In this document: piece after piece, positions 23,401 to 34,020 of the stretch | How the letters are laid out: every line of letters starts with the position of its first letter | How positions within the stretch are numbered: the stretch's first letter is position 1 | Assembly (NCBI GenBank): GCA_018417955.1 | Contig: JACTVC010000001.1 | Span: 3,720,001 to 3,784,000 of the forward strand | DNA: 64,000 nt | Direction: 5' to 3' | Source: Laccaria trichodermophora | Lineage: Eukaryota; Basidiomycota; Agaricomycetes; Agaricales; Hydnangiaceae | The notes under the pieces: model-generated | Seen by the model: only the letters and a program-made list of their open reading frames with translations | Told to the model about the DNA's origin: nothing | Databases searched by the model: none | Program-made: the position numbers and the translations under genes

Positions 23401-25309
23401 TTCATTCTTATCCCCAGAATATTTCATTGCACATTTCATATGGATCTCTGGTGCTTTCATTTTAGCTGTCAGGGTCCATGTTGGCATAATGGTCACATGG
23501 CCCATTACCCCAAATGGTCAAAAATCAAAAGTTGAAGCCCTGCACTTACCTTTTTGGACAAGAAAAGTTAGTAGTGTCTGCTTTTTTAAACTACAAATGT
23601 TTGTAATGTCCACTTTTTCAGACTACAGAAGTTAGTAGTGTCCGCTTTTTTCACTACAAAAGTTAGTAATGTCTGCTTTTTCAGACTACACAATTTAGTA
23701 GTGTCCGCTTTTTCAGACTACAAAAGTCAGTAGTGTCCACTTTTCCATTACAACAGTCAATAGTATCCACTTTTTTTCATTACAACACTGTGTAGTGTCC
23801 ACTTTTTTAGACTACAAAAGTTTGTAGACTGCTTTTCTAAAATATAATTTGTAGTGTCCTTGACTGTGCATGGATCTTATCATTACTCCATCATTGGTTT
23901 TGACATCATGCCCAAGGTTGTCTTTCATCTCTTTTCATCTGAGAACCCACAATCCCATCTCTGACATCAGTCAACCTTCTATCCATATGAGCAGCCAATG
24001 TTTTATGTCTGACTATAGACATCTTTGACTATCATTTCAATGGTATAAATTCTGTCACACCAGTGCAGCCTATCCTGTCTTTAAATATCATGATTAGCTG
24101 TCACTTTTTAAGCCCTCATCACAGTAAGTATCACAGGTAGCAAGAGTTAATGATAGAGGGCAGTTTGGTCTTCTCTTTGACAATCTTCATCCAGGATTCA
24201 GGTTGAAGACAAGGTGGAACATGGCTGACATTTTCTATCATGACCTGACTTTGGGTTGAAATGTGATAAAATCTACAAGGACCACTCAACTTATCATCCA
24301 TCCAGTATTGTAACCCACTTCAAAGGAACACTCAACTTATCATCCATCCAGTATTGTAACTCACTTCAAAGTTGACTATTGTTAGAGCTAGGATGGTAGC
24401 TAGTAATATGAAAATACAGTACAGCCTCCATTGATGTGAAAAACAGACAAACTTGGGTATGATATCAAAACCAATGAGGTAGTAATGGTAAAATGTCAAA
24501 TCTAAATCATATTCCCATGAACCTATTCATAGTGAAGAACTGTATAAACTATATATCAGAAAAGCAGTATACAAAATTTTGTAGCCTAAAAAAGCAGACA
24601 CTACTAAATTGTGTAGTCTGAGAAAGCAGACATTACTAACTTTTGTAGTGAAAAAAGCGGACACTACTAACTTCTGTAGTCTGAAAAAGTGGACATTACA
24701 AACATTTGTAGTTTAAAAAAGCAGACACTACTAACTTTTCTTGTCCAAAAAGGTAACACCACAAACTTTTCTATATAGTCTGCATCCAATTGTTGTAGTC
24801 TTTTGTGGTCTATTAGTAAACATTGTAGTCTATGTCTGACTTTTTGTAGTCTTTGGTAGTCTGTTAGTAAACATTGTAGTCTATCACAGACTTTGGTAGT
24901 CTACCAGAAATCTTTTGTAGTCTGTCAGTGTCAGTTTTTGTTTTTGGGTATGCACCTTCCTTTTTTGGTCAAATTTCCCACAATACAATAATTGTAGCCC
25001 CTTCTCATAGCTGTCTAAATGTGTTGAAATCTCATTGTTTGGTGTTGTTTTTATGGAGAAAAACACAAAAAAAAAGCCAGGGGTGGAAAAAATCTCTAAC
25101 CTCATATCTTCACAATGGGAGCACTCTAGGACATAATTCAAACAGATTCTGGAAGCTACATTGCAGGGCTTCAACTTTTGTTTTTTGACCATTTGGGGTA
25201 ATGGGTCATGTGACCATCATGCCAACATCTGATTGGATGGACCCTGACAGGTAAAATGAAAGCACCAGAGATCCATATGAAATGTGCAATGAAATATTCT
25301 GGGGATAAG

Positions 25310-25960
25310 AATGAAATATCTATTGAAAGCGCAGGGCATTAGTTATGAAAAGTGCAATGAAATTGCATGAATTATTAATGAAATATCGCAATGAGAGGCC
25401 CCAACATTTCTAATGAAATATCTATTGAAAGTGCAGGGCATTAATTATGAAAAGTGCAATGAAATTGCCTGAATTATTAATGAAAAATCACAATGAAAGG
25501 CCCCAACATTTCTAATGAAATATCTATTGAAAGCGCAGGGCATTAGTTATGAAAAGCAATGAAATTGCTTGAAATAGTAATGAAAAATCACAATAAGAGT
25601 GCCCAACATTTCTAATGAAATATCTATTGAAAGCACAGGGCATTAGTTATGAAAGCGCAATGAAATCACCTGAATTATTAATGAAAAATCACAATGAGAG
25701 GCCCCAACATTTCTAATGAAATATCTATTGAAAGCGCAAGACATTAGTTATGAAAAGCACAATGAAATCACCTGAATTATTAATGAAAAATCACAATGAG
25801 ACACCCCAACATTTCTAATGAAATATCTATTGAAAGTGCAATGAAATCACCTGAATTATTAATGAAAAATCACAATGAGAGGCCCCAACATTTCTAATGA
25901 AATATCTATTGAAAGCACAGGGCATTAGTTATGAAAAGCACAATGAAATCACATGAGATA
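25310..25960. repeat. Right-arm tandem array, inverted counterpart of the left arm
   Basis: The same roughly 102-bp units appear in inverse orientation (CCCCAACATTTCTAATGAAA, TATCTATTGAAAGCGCAGGG). Confidence 0.9.
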
Positions 25961-26308
25961 TTAATGAAATATCCAATGAAAGTGTTGGGTATTTAAATGA
26001 AATTGCCAATGAGATCAATAATGAAATAACCCATACACTAATAATGAAAGAGCCTTAGGTTTTAATGAAAGTGCAATGAAGTTGCCATGGAAGGGTTATG
26101 AAATTGACAATGAAATCAGCAGGAAGACTTATGAAATATATCTCAAAACTTCCCCATACTTTATGAAAAGTTCTGACAATTATATGAATGAAATAGATAG
26201 GACATCCTAATGAGATGCCTCTCATAAACTTTGTGACAGTTCGTTTGAGATGACCATTGGCATTGCCATTGATTAATCATAAAAAGTGGTAGCCACCAGT
26301 CGCACGCT

Positions 26309-28254
26309 GGCATGTGCATCTTGAGGTGGCGAAGTGGGGGGATCGCAGCGACGACGGTTGACATCCCTGCTGAGGGATTGTTGGTGAGGTTCGTCGTCAT
26401 TGGTGGTGGCGTGGGAGGCGTGGGAGGAGTTGCGTTGATGGCTGCGGCCACGAGGACCGTCTTGCGTGTAGCCAAGGCGACTTTGACCGCGATGGTGTGG
26501 AGGACGTGGAAGACTGGGACTGCGATGGCGTGGAGGGCGTGGAGGGCGGGGAGGACTGGGACTGCGATGGCGTGGAGGGCGGGGAGGACTGGGATTATGA
26601 CTTTGGTCATGAGGTGGGTCATCACGACGAGAAGGTCGGGATGTGGAGCATTGGGAGCCATTGCTTCGGTGGGATTCATCCCTCTGCAATATTATCAATA
26701 CAATGTTAATGATGTTATGGGAGTTTACCTGAGCGGTACGGCCACGCGTAGCGTCCGTCGACGACTGCATCTGCTTATTTGGAAAGCTCAGCAGCCTCAA
26801 AGACCAAATAAAAATATTACCTTGGCACGATGTTTCGCCAAAATATCGTCGTCACCCGAATCCTCAGACTCCGTAAGGTCTTCGCATGTTTTCGCCTTCT
26901 TGTGACCTCGAGCTTTCGGCCACAAAACTTGACTGATAAAAATATTAGATCTATGAATGATATTTGTGAGAAAAACGTACGAATTCCACCAGTTGAGTGT
27001 TTCGACGACCCAACGCGAACGCGGATTTGTTTCAAAGAGGGCGACGATGTTGTCATAAAATGCGTGAAGGTCAAAGTGGCCATCAACCGTGGACCACGAA
27101 TTGAGATTGCTCAGCAAGAAGCGCGTCTGCAGGGCGTCAGGTGGCGTTAAGAGATATCAAAACCTTACCTGAATGCAAGCATATGTGATCGTGCGACCGC
27201 TGGCACATTTCATACCGTAGATTTGAGCTTTGCTGGGCTTTGTTCCTTTTCTAACCTTGCCTATAGCTGATGACGGGCTTGTGAAAATATGACAGTACAC
27301 CTATAACAGAGATATAATTGTGAAGACTACCAGTTATGATGAGGTGAGACGAACCCGAAGCAATAAAAAACCTTTGAACAACCCTTTGTCGCGTTCCTCC
27401 CTATCATACTCTCCCTCGTCGTATAAGAATGATGGCCAGTGTTTAGTTCGTATCTTAATTTTGCCATCTTGTGCGCGTGTCATAAAATCCCTGGGCAGAA
27501 GTTGTTAGCGCATATGAATAGGTGATGAGAGAGTTGCGGAGGCACGAAGGGTTTTGGTCGAAATCTTCAATCAGCCGCATTGGACACAGTAGCCTCGCAG
27601 TCATCGGGTGATGGAAGCCGCGAAGCGCCTTGCCGTCGTCCGTCAATAATGGGGGATCGAGCTTGTCCTTGCGGATATCCTTGGGAATGTAGCTGAGGAT
27701 AGCGTAGCGAAGGCTTCCGGTGTCTTCGGAGCGTGCATCATTCGACGTTGTGGCTAGCTGATCATTTACGTCCATCAGCTCGTTCCCTGGAGCACATATA
27801 ACGTACTCACCATCTTGATAAAACTATGCAACAAGCCGGGTTGCGTGTCAACCTCCTTCAAAACCCTCTCAAAATGGGGAACTAGCTTCATGAACAATGA
27901 GTTGGCTGCTAGTTCCTCTTCTGAGGGCCTGCTGAGTGTCAGTACTCGGGTATGTAACATGTGTGCTAAACATACTCTTCAATTTCCGCGACATCCGCTT
28001 CATCACCATCCTGAAACCTCGCATATATCACCCTTGTTAAGTTGAGGAATGGGTGTATGGACCGTGGAATCCACTTGGCGGCAACCAGAAACACGGCCAT
28101 AGCATCGTTGCTGCGACTTGGTGAGAAAAGCACTAATATCTCAGAAAAGAACGTGCTTACGGTGATTTCCCCACACTCATCAACCTCTTTTCCAAGCTCT
28201 TCAAGAGCAGAGAACGCTCCTCCTCGTCGTCGGAAGCGTTGGAGGCGTCCGACA
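26309..28254 (-). pseudogene. DUF6698-domain protein carried by the Plavaka element, last exon interrupted
   Basis: It starts at ATG 28254 (MSDASNASDDEEERSLLLKS). The exons then include AMAVFLVAAKWIPRSIHPFL, the helical stretch LVPHFERVLKEVDTQPGLLH, LRYAILSYIPKDIRKDKLDP followed by a GFHHPMTARLLCP motif, and a C-terminal FDLHAFYDNIVALFETNPRS leading into VVETLNWWN. This order (helical N-part, GF.H..TA.LLCP, closing WWN) is that of DUF6698, a family of unknown function abundant in mushroom genomes. After the domain comes a very Arg/Pro/Ser-rich tail (RPPRHRSPSPPRPPRPPRHR type), suggesting nucleic-acid or nuclear association. The tail is split by the foldback element between 26308 and 22392. 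The gene is head-to-head with the transposase about 200 bp away and probably shares a promoter with it. The domain part looks intact, so a truncated protein remains possible. Confidence 0.75.
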
Positions 28255-28452
28255 TGGTGGTCAGTGGAGAAGGTAGAATGAAAAAGAAATGTGATGTGAC
28301 GCGGTCATGTGAACCCTGTGAATCAAACAAGTCCAAACTTTCGAGATATCAATTATCTCAGGTCTTGTCCTGTAACGTCGCATCGTGCATGCCAACCTAT
28401 GCTGACTCTGGGGATAAAACCCCTCATTTTCATTATATTTCTGCTCCTCTGC

Positions 28453-31400
28453 ATGCCTGCACTTTTGAAATGTCTGGCCTGTCCTCAAAAATTCAATGAT
28501 AATCGTGGCCTCAGCGTTCACCAACGTTCTTGCATGGCATATAAGGCGCTTTCTACAAGATCAGCTGGCGCCAAGCGAAAACTCAACACAAAAAACGATG
28601 GAAACTCGAAAATACAAAAGATGGCGACGGGACTTACACAGGAAGACCTTGCGCAGCATGATGAGTTGAGGGAAAACGGCAATGACGGTGAATTTGAGGT
28701 CGAGCAAGAACATGTGAGTACAATTAACTGTTGGAAACTTTAAAAAATGGTAATTGTTTTATCTCTCAGCTTCCACAATCGCCAACGCCACCTGTCGAAT
28801 TAAGGCCGTCAGGCCTTCCTGACCGCAGACGGTGCATGCCTGCACGTTTTCGAGATGAGCCGCCTCCAGCGCCACCAATTATTCTTCCGGAAGTTTTTGA
28901 AGATATTCCTATTTCATGTGAATCACAGGAATCTTGTGGGGATAATGTCGAGGACACGCCGCCATACATAACCAATCCAAACAGCTATGGTGTTTTTCGA
29001 TCATACCCAAGCAGTCGACCATCATTCACTCCAGATGAATTGTTCACATTGAACAGAGTCTCGGATTCTCCGAACTTCACTCCGGATGCTCATTCTTCTG
29101 AAGCGTGACCATGGTGGTCATCTTTCGGATCATCTCTCTCTTCCGTCAAAGATTTTTTTGCACCCTTTCGCAACGCTTCCATCTTCCGCATCCTTAATTG
29201 GCATTACAATGGATCAAATCTCAAGTCCCTTTCCCAGCTTGATACCCTTGTAGAGGACGTTATAATGCAACCCGATTTCAAACAGGAAGACTTCATCGGC
29301 TTTAGTGCATCACGGGAAGCGGAACGCCTTGATAATTACACAGAGAATCCAGAATCACCGTTTTCGCCAAAGGATGGCTGGATTGAAACCTCGGTATTGA
29401 TTTCCGTCCCCGCAGACAGCGTTAAACACTCCTCTGTTGATGCTGCGCCCCAGTATGAAGTGCCAGGTCTCTTTTACCATCCTCTTGTCGAAATAATCAA
29501 AGCCTCCTTTCAAGAACCATCGGCGGAACACTTCAATTTATTTCCGTTCGAAGAGTACTGGGTAAGCGAGACAGATCCAACCGGAAAAAAGGAGCGGCTG
29601 TATTCAGAGGTTTATACTGCGGAGACTTTCATCGAGGAGCACAAAAGAATACGAGCACAGCCCCATGAGCCTGGATGCAATCTAGAAACTGTCGTGGTCG
29701 CAATTATGTGCTATTCCGATTCGATGCACCTGACCAGTTTCGGCAACGCTGCTCTATGGCCGATTTACAAATGGTTTGGAAATCAGTCTAAATACCCTCG
29801 AGGGAAACCAACATCGTTTGCAGCTCAACATGTTGCTTACATTCCCAAGGTAAGCTGGGTGATTTAAAGGTAGTTTGTAATCTCATCTGATCATAATCAT
29901 TCAGCTCGGCGATGCATTTCAGGACTGGTACATCAAGACATTTGGAAAGTCGGCAACTGCTGAAGTGATCACTCACTGCCATCGAGAGCTTGTCCAAGCA
30001 ATCTGGCGCATTTTACTTGGTCTCGAATTCATGGTTGCGTATTGTCACGGAATCGTGATGGAATGCGCAGATGGTATCATGCGGCGTTTTTTCCCTCGCT
30101 TCTTTTTCTACGGAGCGGATTATCCAGAGAAGTGTGGTTGTTTTTTTTTGCTTCAACGCGTTGGCTTACCATTCCACCTTGTAGAACGATACTTGCATGC
30201 ATCAAGTATCTTGGAAACTTTCCATGTCCTCGCTGCCTTATTTCCAAGGCAGACATTTCAAAACTTGGAACTAAACGCGATTGTAAATTGCGCGATTCAA
30301 AGGAGCGAGTAGATGACGAAAATCGGCAAAGTAAAATACAACTGGTTCGAGACTGGATTTATAAGGGTGGATATGGGATCATAAGTGCTGCTGTTGAGAG
30401 AATCCTCGGTCCCAAATCTCTCATTCCAACGCACGTAAGTTTACCCTTCTCATTTAAAATCAAATCATTGTTAACCGAATCTAGAATGCTTTCTCTGAGC
30501 GATTATTAGCATATGGATTTCAATTTTACACGATGTTCGTACCCGATCTCCTTCACGAGTTTGAACTCGGTGTATGGAAGGCAACTTTCACACATTTAAT
30601 GCGCATTCTGCATGCCTATGGGGATGATGCCATTCAAGAACTCAATCGCCGGTAGGTCACAGTTGCACTTACAAAAATTAGATTTCGTGCCATGCCTACG
30701 TTCGGATGAGACACCATTCGCAAATTCCACAATAATGCTTCTGCCATGAAAAAGCTCGCAGCTCGTGATTTTGAGGACCTCTTACAGGTAGATTTTAGCC
30801 TTATTTTCGAATTCCTTATCTCACCATTTGCAGTGTGCAATTCCTGTCTTTGAGGGATTGCTACCAAAACGCCATAATAAGATTGTACTGGACCTCCTTT
30901 TTGAGCTTGCGATGTGGCATGGTTTTGCAAAACTTCGTCTACACACGGAGTCGACTTTACAATCACTGGACAACTCCACAACAAGATTAGGAGCCATGCT
31001 TCGAAAGTTCAAATCCACGGTCTGCGAAGAGTATGATACTCAAAATCTACCATCAGAAGAGGCCGCGCGGGGACGTCGAAAAGCAGCAGCCACCGCCAAA
31101 AAACCGCTGAATAGAAAGGGATCAACTCCCCCCCCTCAAAAGAAGACCAAAGCGCGTTCATTCAAGAAGCGCTATTTCAATCTTGACACCTACAAGCTAC
31201 ACTCTCTCGGCGATTATGTGAAGGCCATCAAGCGCTTTGGAACGACAGATAATACTAGCACACAGACTGTAGGTGTTCATTTTATTACCTTGTTAATTAT
31301 ATTCAACTCATGTAGGGGGAACTCAAGCACCGTCGACCAAAACGGTTTTACCCACGCGTTCACAAGGGAAAGCATGTGAAGGGAATATCCGTTCACCAAC

Positions 31401-32754
31401 GACGTGAACGAATACTTCACAAAATTTCCCTCCGAAGCGGTGAGACAGGAAACCGTCGGGAAAAACTGCGCAAAGGCAATCGTAAAAATCTTGCTCCGAC
31501 AATTCCCTTCAAAGAGGCAGAGAATTTGCCTTTTACTGATCCTCAAGTGCACCACCATATGTCATCGGATACAAGACATAAAATTGATGTTGTACGATGG
31601 GTAGGAGAAAATGAAGATGACCCTGCCATGACGGTGAGTGCTGTTTCAAAGTTTGGACAAATTTACTTTTTCTTACTTGGGCTTTTTGAAGAACTTCATC
31701 CCGAGACTTAAAAATCATCTTTTGAGTCGACTCCTTGCACGCGAATATTCAGGAGATGAAACAGAATTTACCTCCGAAGAACGAAATTCGGTGGCATTTA
31801 TCAACAACCGCATTTACAGTCACAAAGTATTGCGGGTAAATTACACAACTTACGACATGCGACGTGAGCAAGATTCTTTGAATCCAAGGACACACGCGGA
31901 CATCATGGTGGTATCACAAGAGCCAACAACACGTGAAGATGGGACACCAGAACATCCTTATTGGTACGCACGAATAATTGGTATCTTTCACACTCAAGTA
32001 CTGCACATGGGGCCCGAATCATGCACATCTGAGCCGCAACACATGGAATTCTTGTGGGTAAGATGGTTTGGGCTCGATCAAGAACAACCCTCAGGCTGGC
32101 GCGCAAAACGCTTGCATCGAGTGGGTTTTGTTGATGGAGAAGACAAGGCCGCATTTGGATTTCTTGACCCTGAACAGGTTATTCGTGCGGTACATCTCAT
32201 GCCGGCTTTTCATCATGGTCGAGGAACGAGCAACTTAAAGCCGTCTATCGCTCGTCCACTCACAGAAAAGGACGAGGACTGGGTATTTTATTATATAGGA
32301 ATGTAAGTTTTCAACTTTACTGCGCTTTTTTACTCCGTTCATTGCCCTCGATTCTAGGTTTGCTGACAGAGATAAAGTGATGCGATTCCGAGGGGGGGGC
32401 GTTGGGCACAAGTCGACACGTGAATCTACGGACCAATTTTTGCAAGATCGGGACACCCTCGATCTCATAGATGAGGAACCCTCAGAAATGGAATTGGATT
32501 CGGATTTTGACCACGAAGACGACGACAAGGAAGGGAATGCGGGGGGAGATGAAGATCAGGAAGAGTGGATGGATGAGGATGATGAGGAGGAGGATGACTA
32601 TGGATATGGTGGGTTGTCTGCAGAGGACTCGGGGGAAGAGACTGACAACGGTTCCGATGTTGACGTGCTCAATGAGGCGGATGATGAATTGGGTCCTGAA
32701 GATGGTGAAGGTGTAGAAAATGAGACAGAAGTATTGGGATATTCAAACCTGTAG
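28453..32754 (+). pseudogene. Plavaka transposase, inactivated by two stops
   Basis: The N-terminus MPALLKCLACPQKFNDNRGL SVHQRSC is a C2HC zinc finger (CxxC...HxxxxC), as usual for this family. A proline-rich linker (LPDRRRCMPARFRDEPPPAP) follows, then the transposase core: EVPGLFYHPLVEIIKASFQE, FPFEEYWVSE, VVAIMCYSDSMHLTSFGNAA (metal-binding DS.xLT.FG motif), FMVAYCHGIVMECADGI, FPCPRCL, and FVPDLLHEFELGVWKATFTH (second acidic motif PD.LHEFELG). After it come a basic region and an extremely Asp/Glu-rich C-terminus. Introns are short and regular. In-frame TGA codons interrupt it at 29106-29108 (after SSEA, before PWWSSFG) and 30707-30709 (AMPTFG-stop-DTIRKFHNN, where CGA Arg is expected). Both fit C-to-T or G-to-A transitions. 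Otherwise the frame is open to the stop at 32752-32754. Confidence 0.85.
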
Positions 32755-32939
32755 GCTATTGTCGACCATAGATTTCTTGATACTGCAACATCTCAAGTAC
32801 CGTAAGTACAAGTTCAAAATATTCTTCGAGCCCACTTACTATCAAGTGGGGAAAGTATACGTGTGTGTAGAAAAGTATTCAAATGAAGTTTAACATGTAG
32901 ATAATTTTACGGCTGAGCCGCATTTGACAAAATGCAACA

Positions 32940-33045
32940 TTTTATTAGCTATGCAATGAGGGAATCGAACCAGCAGCCTTGGTGTTGCAGAATCAGCATG
33001 AACATTGTACACAGCGCTTAGACCACCACACCACAGCAGCATTTA
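32940..33045 (-). other. tRNA-like sequence, possible SINE head
   Basis: On the minus strand GTGGTGTGGTGGTCTAAGCG looks like an A box and GGTTCGATTCC is a perfect B box about 60 bp later. The predicted T-arm and acceptor stem pair poorly, so it is probably a tRNA-derived element rather than a tRNA gene. Confidence 0.4.
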
Positions 33046-33412
33046 TAGAGTCTTACATGTATTTCAATGAGTCCATAAAAATGAGTGTTTTCTGACATGA
33101 CGAAAAAAATATTTTTGTTGAAGAATCCTACCCTAGTACAAGCATACTAGGCTGATGACAAGCTACCAACTCACATGAATGGATCATAATATCCTCTTAA
33201 ACACCATACTAGGTGGTACTAGCCTTCCTCTCCCCATGCTAGGCTTCACTAGGATTTCTCCATCCATACTAGGTTTCACTAGGATTTCATGGCCCATCCT
33301 AGGGATGACTAGCCTTTTAAGCCCCATCCAAAGCCATACAAGTGAGGTACTAGGTTAGTACTGCCATACAATATGTACTAGGGCTGACATGGAACCGTCA
33401 TTTTTGCTGATG

Positions 33413-34018
33413 CTCATCTTCTCCCGCAAGGCCAACTTCTCTGCCTTGTTCGTCAATCTGAGATACAAGTAGGACCCGGATGTTGTCCGGAATTCCTGGA
33501 ATGATTCGATCAGCAATAGCTGTGAGCAAAGCTGTTCATGAAAGTTGTAAATGGTTTTCATTGGAGGCGTATTGAGAGTCTTACTGGATTTCCCTTCTCC
33601 GTTTCTCCCCACAAGCTGAAAGAAAAGTAGTCAGCGAGGCGGAAAATATTTAGACGTGAGTAATGCTCACCGCATAATGCACACCTGCTTTGAGCCGGAG
33701 GTTGCAGTCGACAAGAAGGTCATTGAGGCCGACCAAAATATTGACTTGGCGCAAATCAATCTAATGCAGAGTTTGCATTTGTAAATGGCGGGCAAAGCAG
33801 GCAACTTACTTCCAGAGAAAGTGTAGAGAGAGTATCGGCGTGGAAGCGCGATGTTTGTGAGGTTGCTACTATGTTGGAGTTCGGCATGTCTGTTGATTTG
33901 TCAATGGGAATAGTATTCTTCAAGTGTCCAGCTGCTGCGTCATTCGCTCCCGCTTCCACACTGACAAAGTCAGTAGAGCTTTCGGTCCCGTCGGTCCCGG
34001 AACGGCGTAGGAGTGGAA
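33413..34018 (-). pseudogene. ABCF-type ATPase, 5' part (N-terminus and ABC1 Walker A)
   Basis: Exons on the minus strand read TSRFHADTLSTLSLE, IDLRQVNILVGLNDLLVDCN, LRLKAGVHYA, LVGRNGEGKS (Walker A, completed by T across an intron), LLTAIADRIIPGIPDNIRVL and LVSQIDEQGREVGLAGEDE. Here the Plavaka element intervenes, and the frame resumes at 21687 with GTKPTSELTVTQRVVKSDQR. The frame stays open upstream to 34018, where the pogo-like MITE begins. Beyond the MITE (34858 and up) a candidate first exon MLLDMLQAVLGQ starts near 34990, but the join is uncertain. See the 3' part at 19500-21689. Confidence 0.8.
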
Positions 34019-34020
34019 TA

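Larger units (their letters stand above)
22393..26301. mobile_element. 3.9 kb foldback element with about 1.5 kb inverted arms
   Basis: The element begins CACCAGTGGGAACCAATATT and its inverse end begins GACTGGTGGCTACCACTTTT. From there inward the arms are near-identical for well over 100 bp (GACCATTGGCATTGCCATTG type) and stay related to about 23860 and 24570. The arms consist of about six units of roughly 102 bp (motif TTTCATTAGAAATGTTGGGG) and then a 30-bp GTAGTGTCCGCTTTTTCAGA array. The centre (23870-24560) is single-copy, non-coding and AT-rich. It is flanked by a 7-bp duplication GCACGCT (22386-22392 and 26302-26308), and the uninterrupted site exists at about 2425-2440. No protein is encoded, so movement must depend on an enzyme supplied elsewhere. 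Transcripts through it would fold into long double-stranded RNA. Confidence 0.9.
21690..33412 (+). mobile_element. Plavaka-family DNA transposon inserted in the ABCF gene
   Basis: The left end CATCAGCAAAAGTTCGGGTT and the right end (inverse CATCAGCAAAAATGACGGTT) form a terminal inverted repeat of about 20 bp with mismatches. A 2-bp duplication (CT at 21688-21689 and 33413-33414) flanks it, and removing the element plus one CT rejoins the ABCF frame exactly. The element is 11.7 kb, of which 3.9 kb is a later foldback insertion, leaving about 7.8 kb. It holds two divergent genes: DUF6698 (minus, ending near the left end) and a Plavaka transposase (plus). Both ends carry arrays of short subterminal repeats: GGCCATG/CATGCAAGG words on the left (21715-21900) and CATACTAGG/CACTAGGATTTC words on the right (33130-33360). 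Plavaka elements are CACTA-related cut-and-paste transposons of basidiomycetes. Confidence 0.9.

Noticed and set aside
22770..25960. Possible CRISPR-like regular repeats
   Set aside because: The sequence is eukaryotic, the units are contiguous without unique spacers and occur as inverted arms of a foldback element.
26312..26905. 197-residue open frame on the plus strand
   Set aside because: It is the antisense shadow of the Arg/Pro-rich tail of the DUF6698 gene and crosses that gene's introns.
33413..33640. Apparent degeneration after ABC1 Walker A (KTLNTPPMKTI...)
   Set aside because: This is intron sequence; splicing GTAAGA...GAACAG restores GKSTLLTAIADRIIPGIP.
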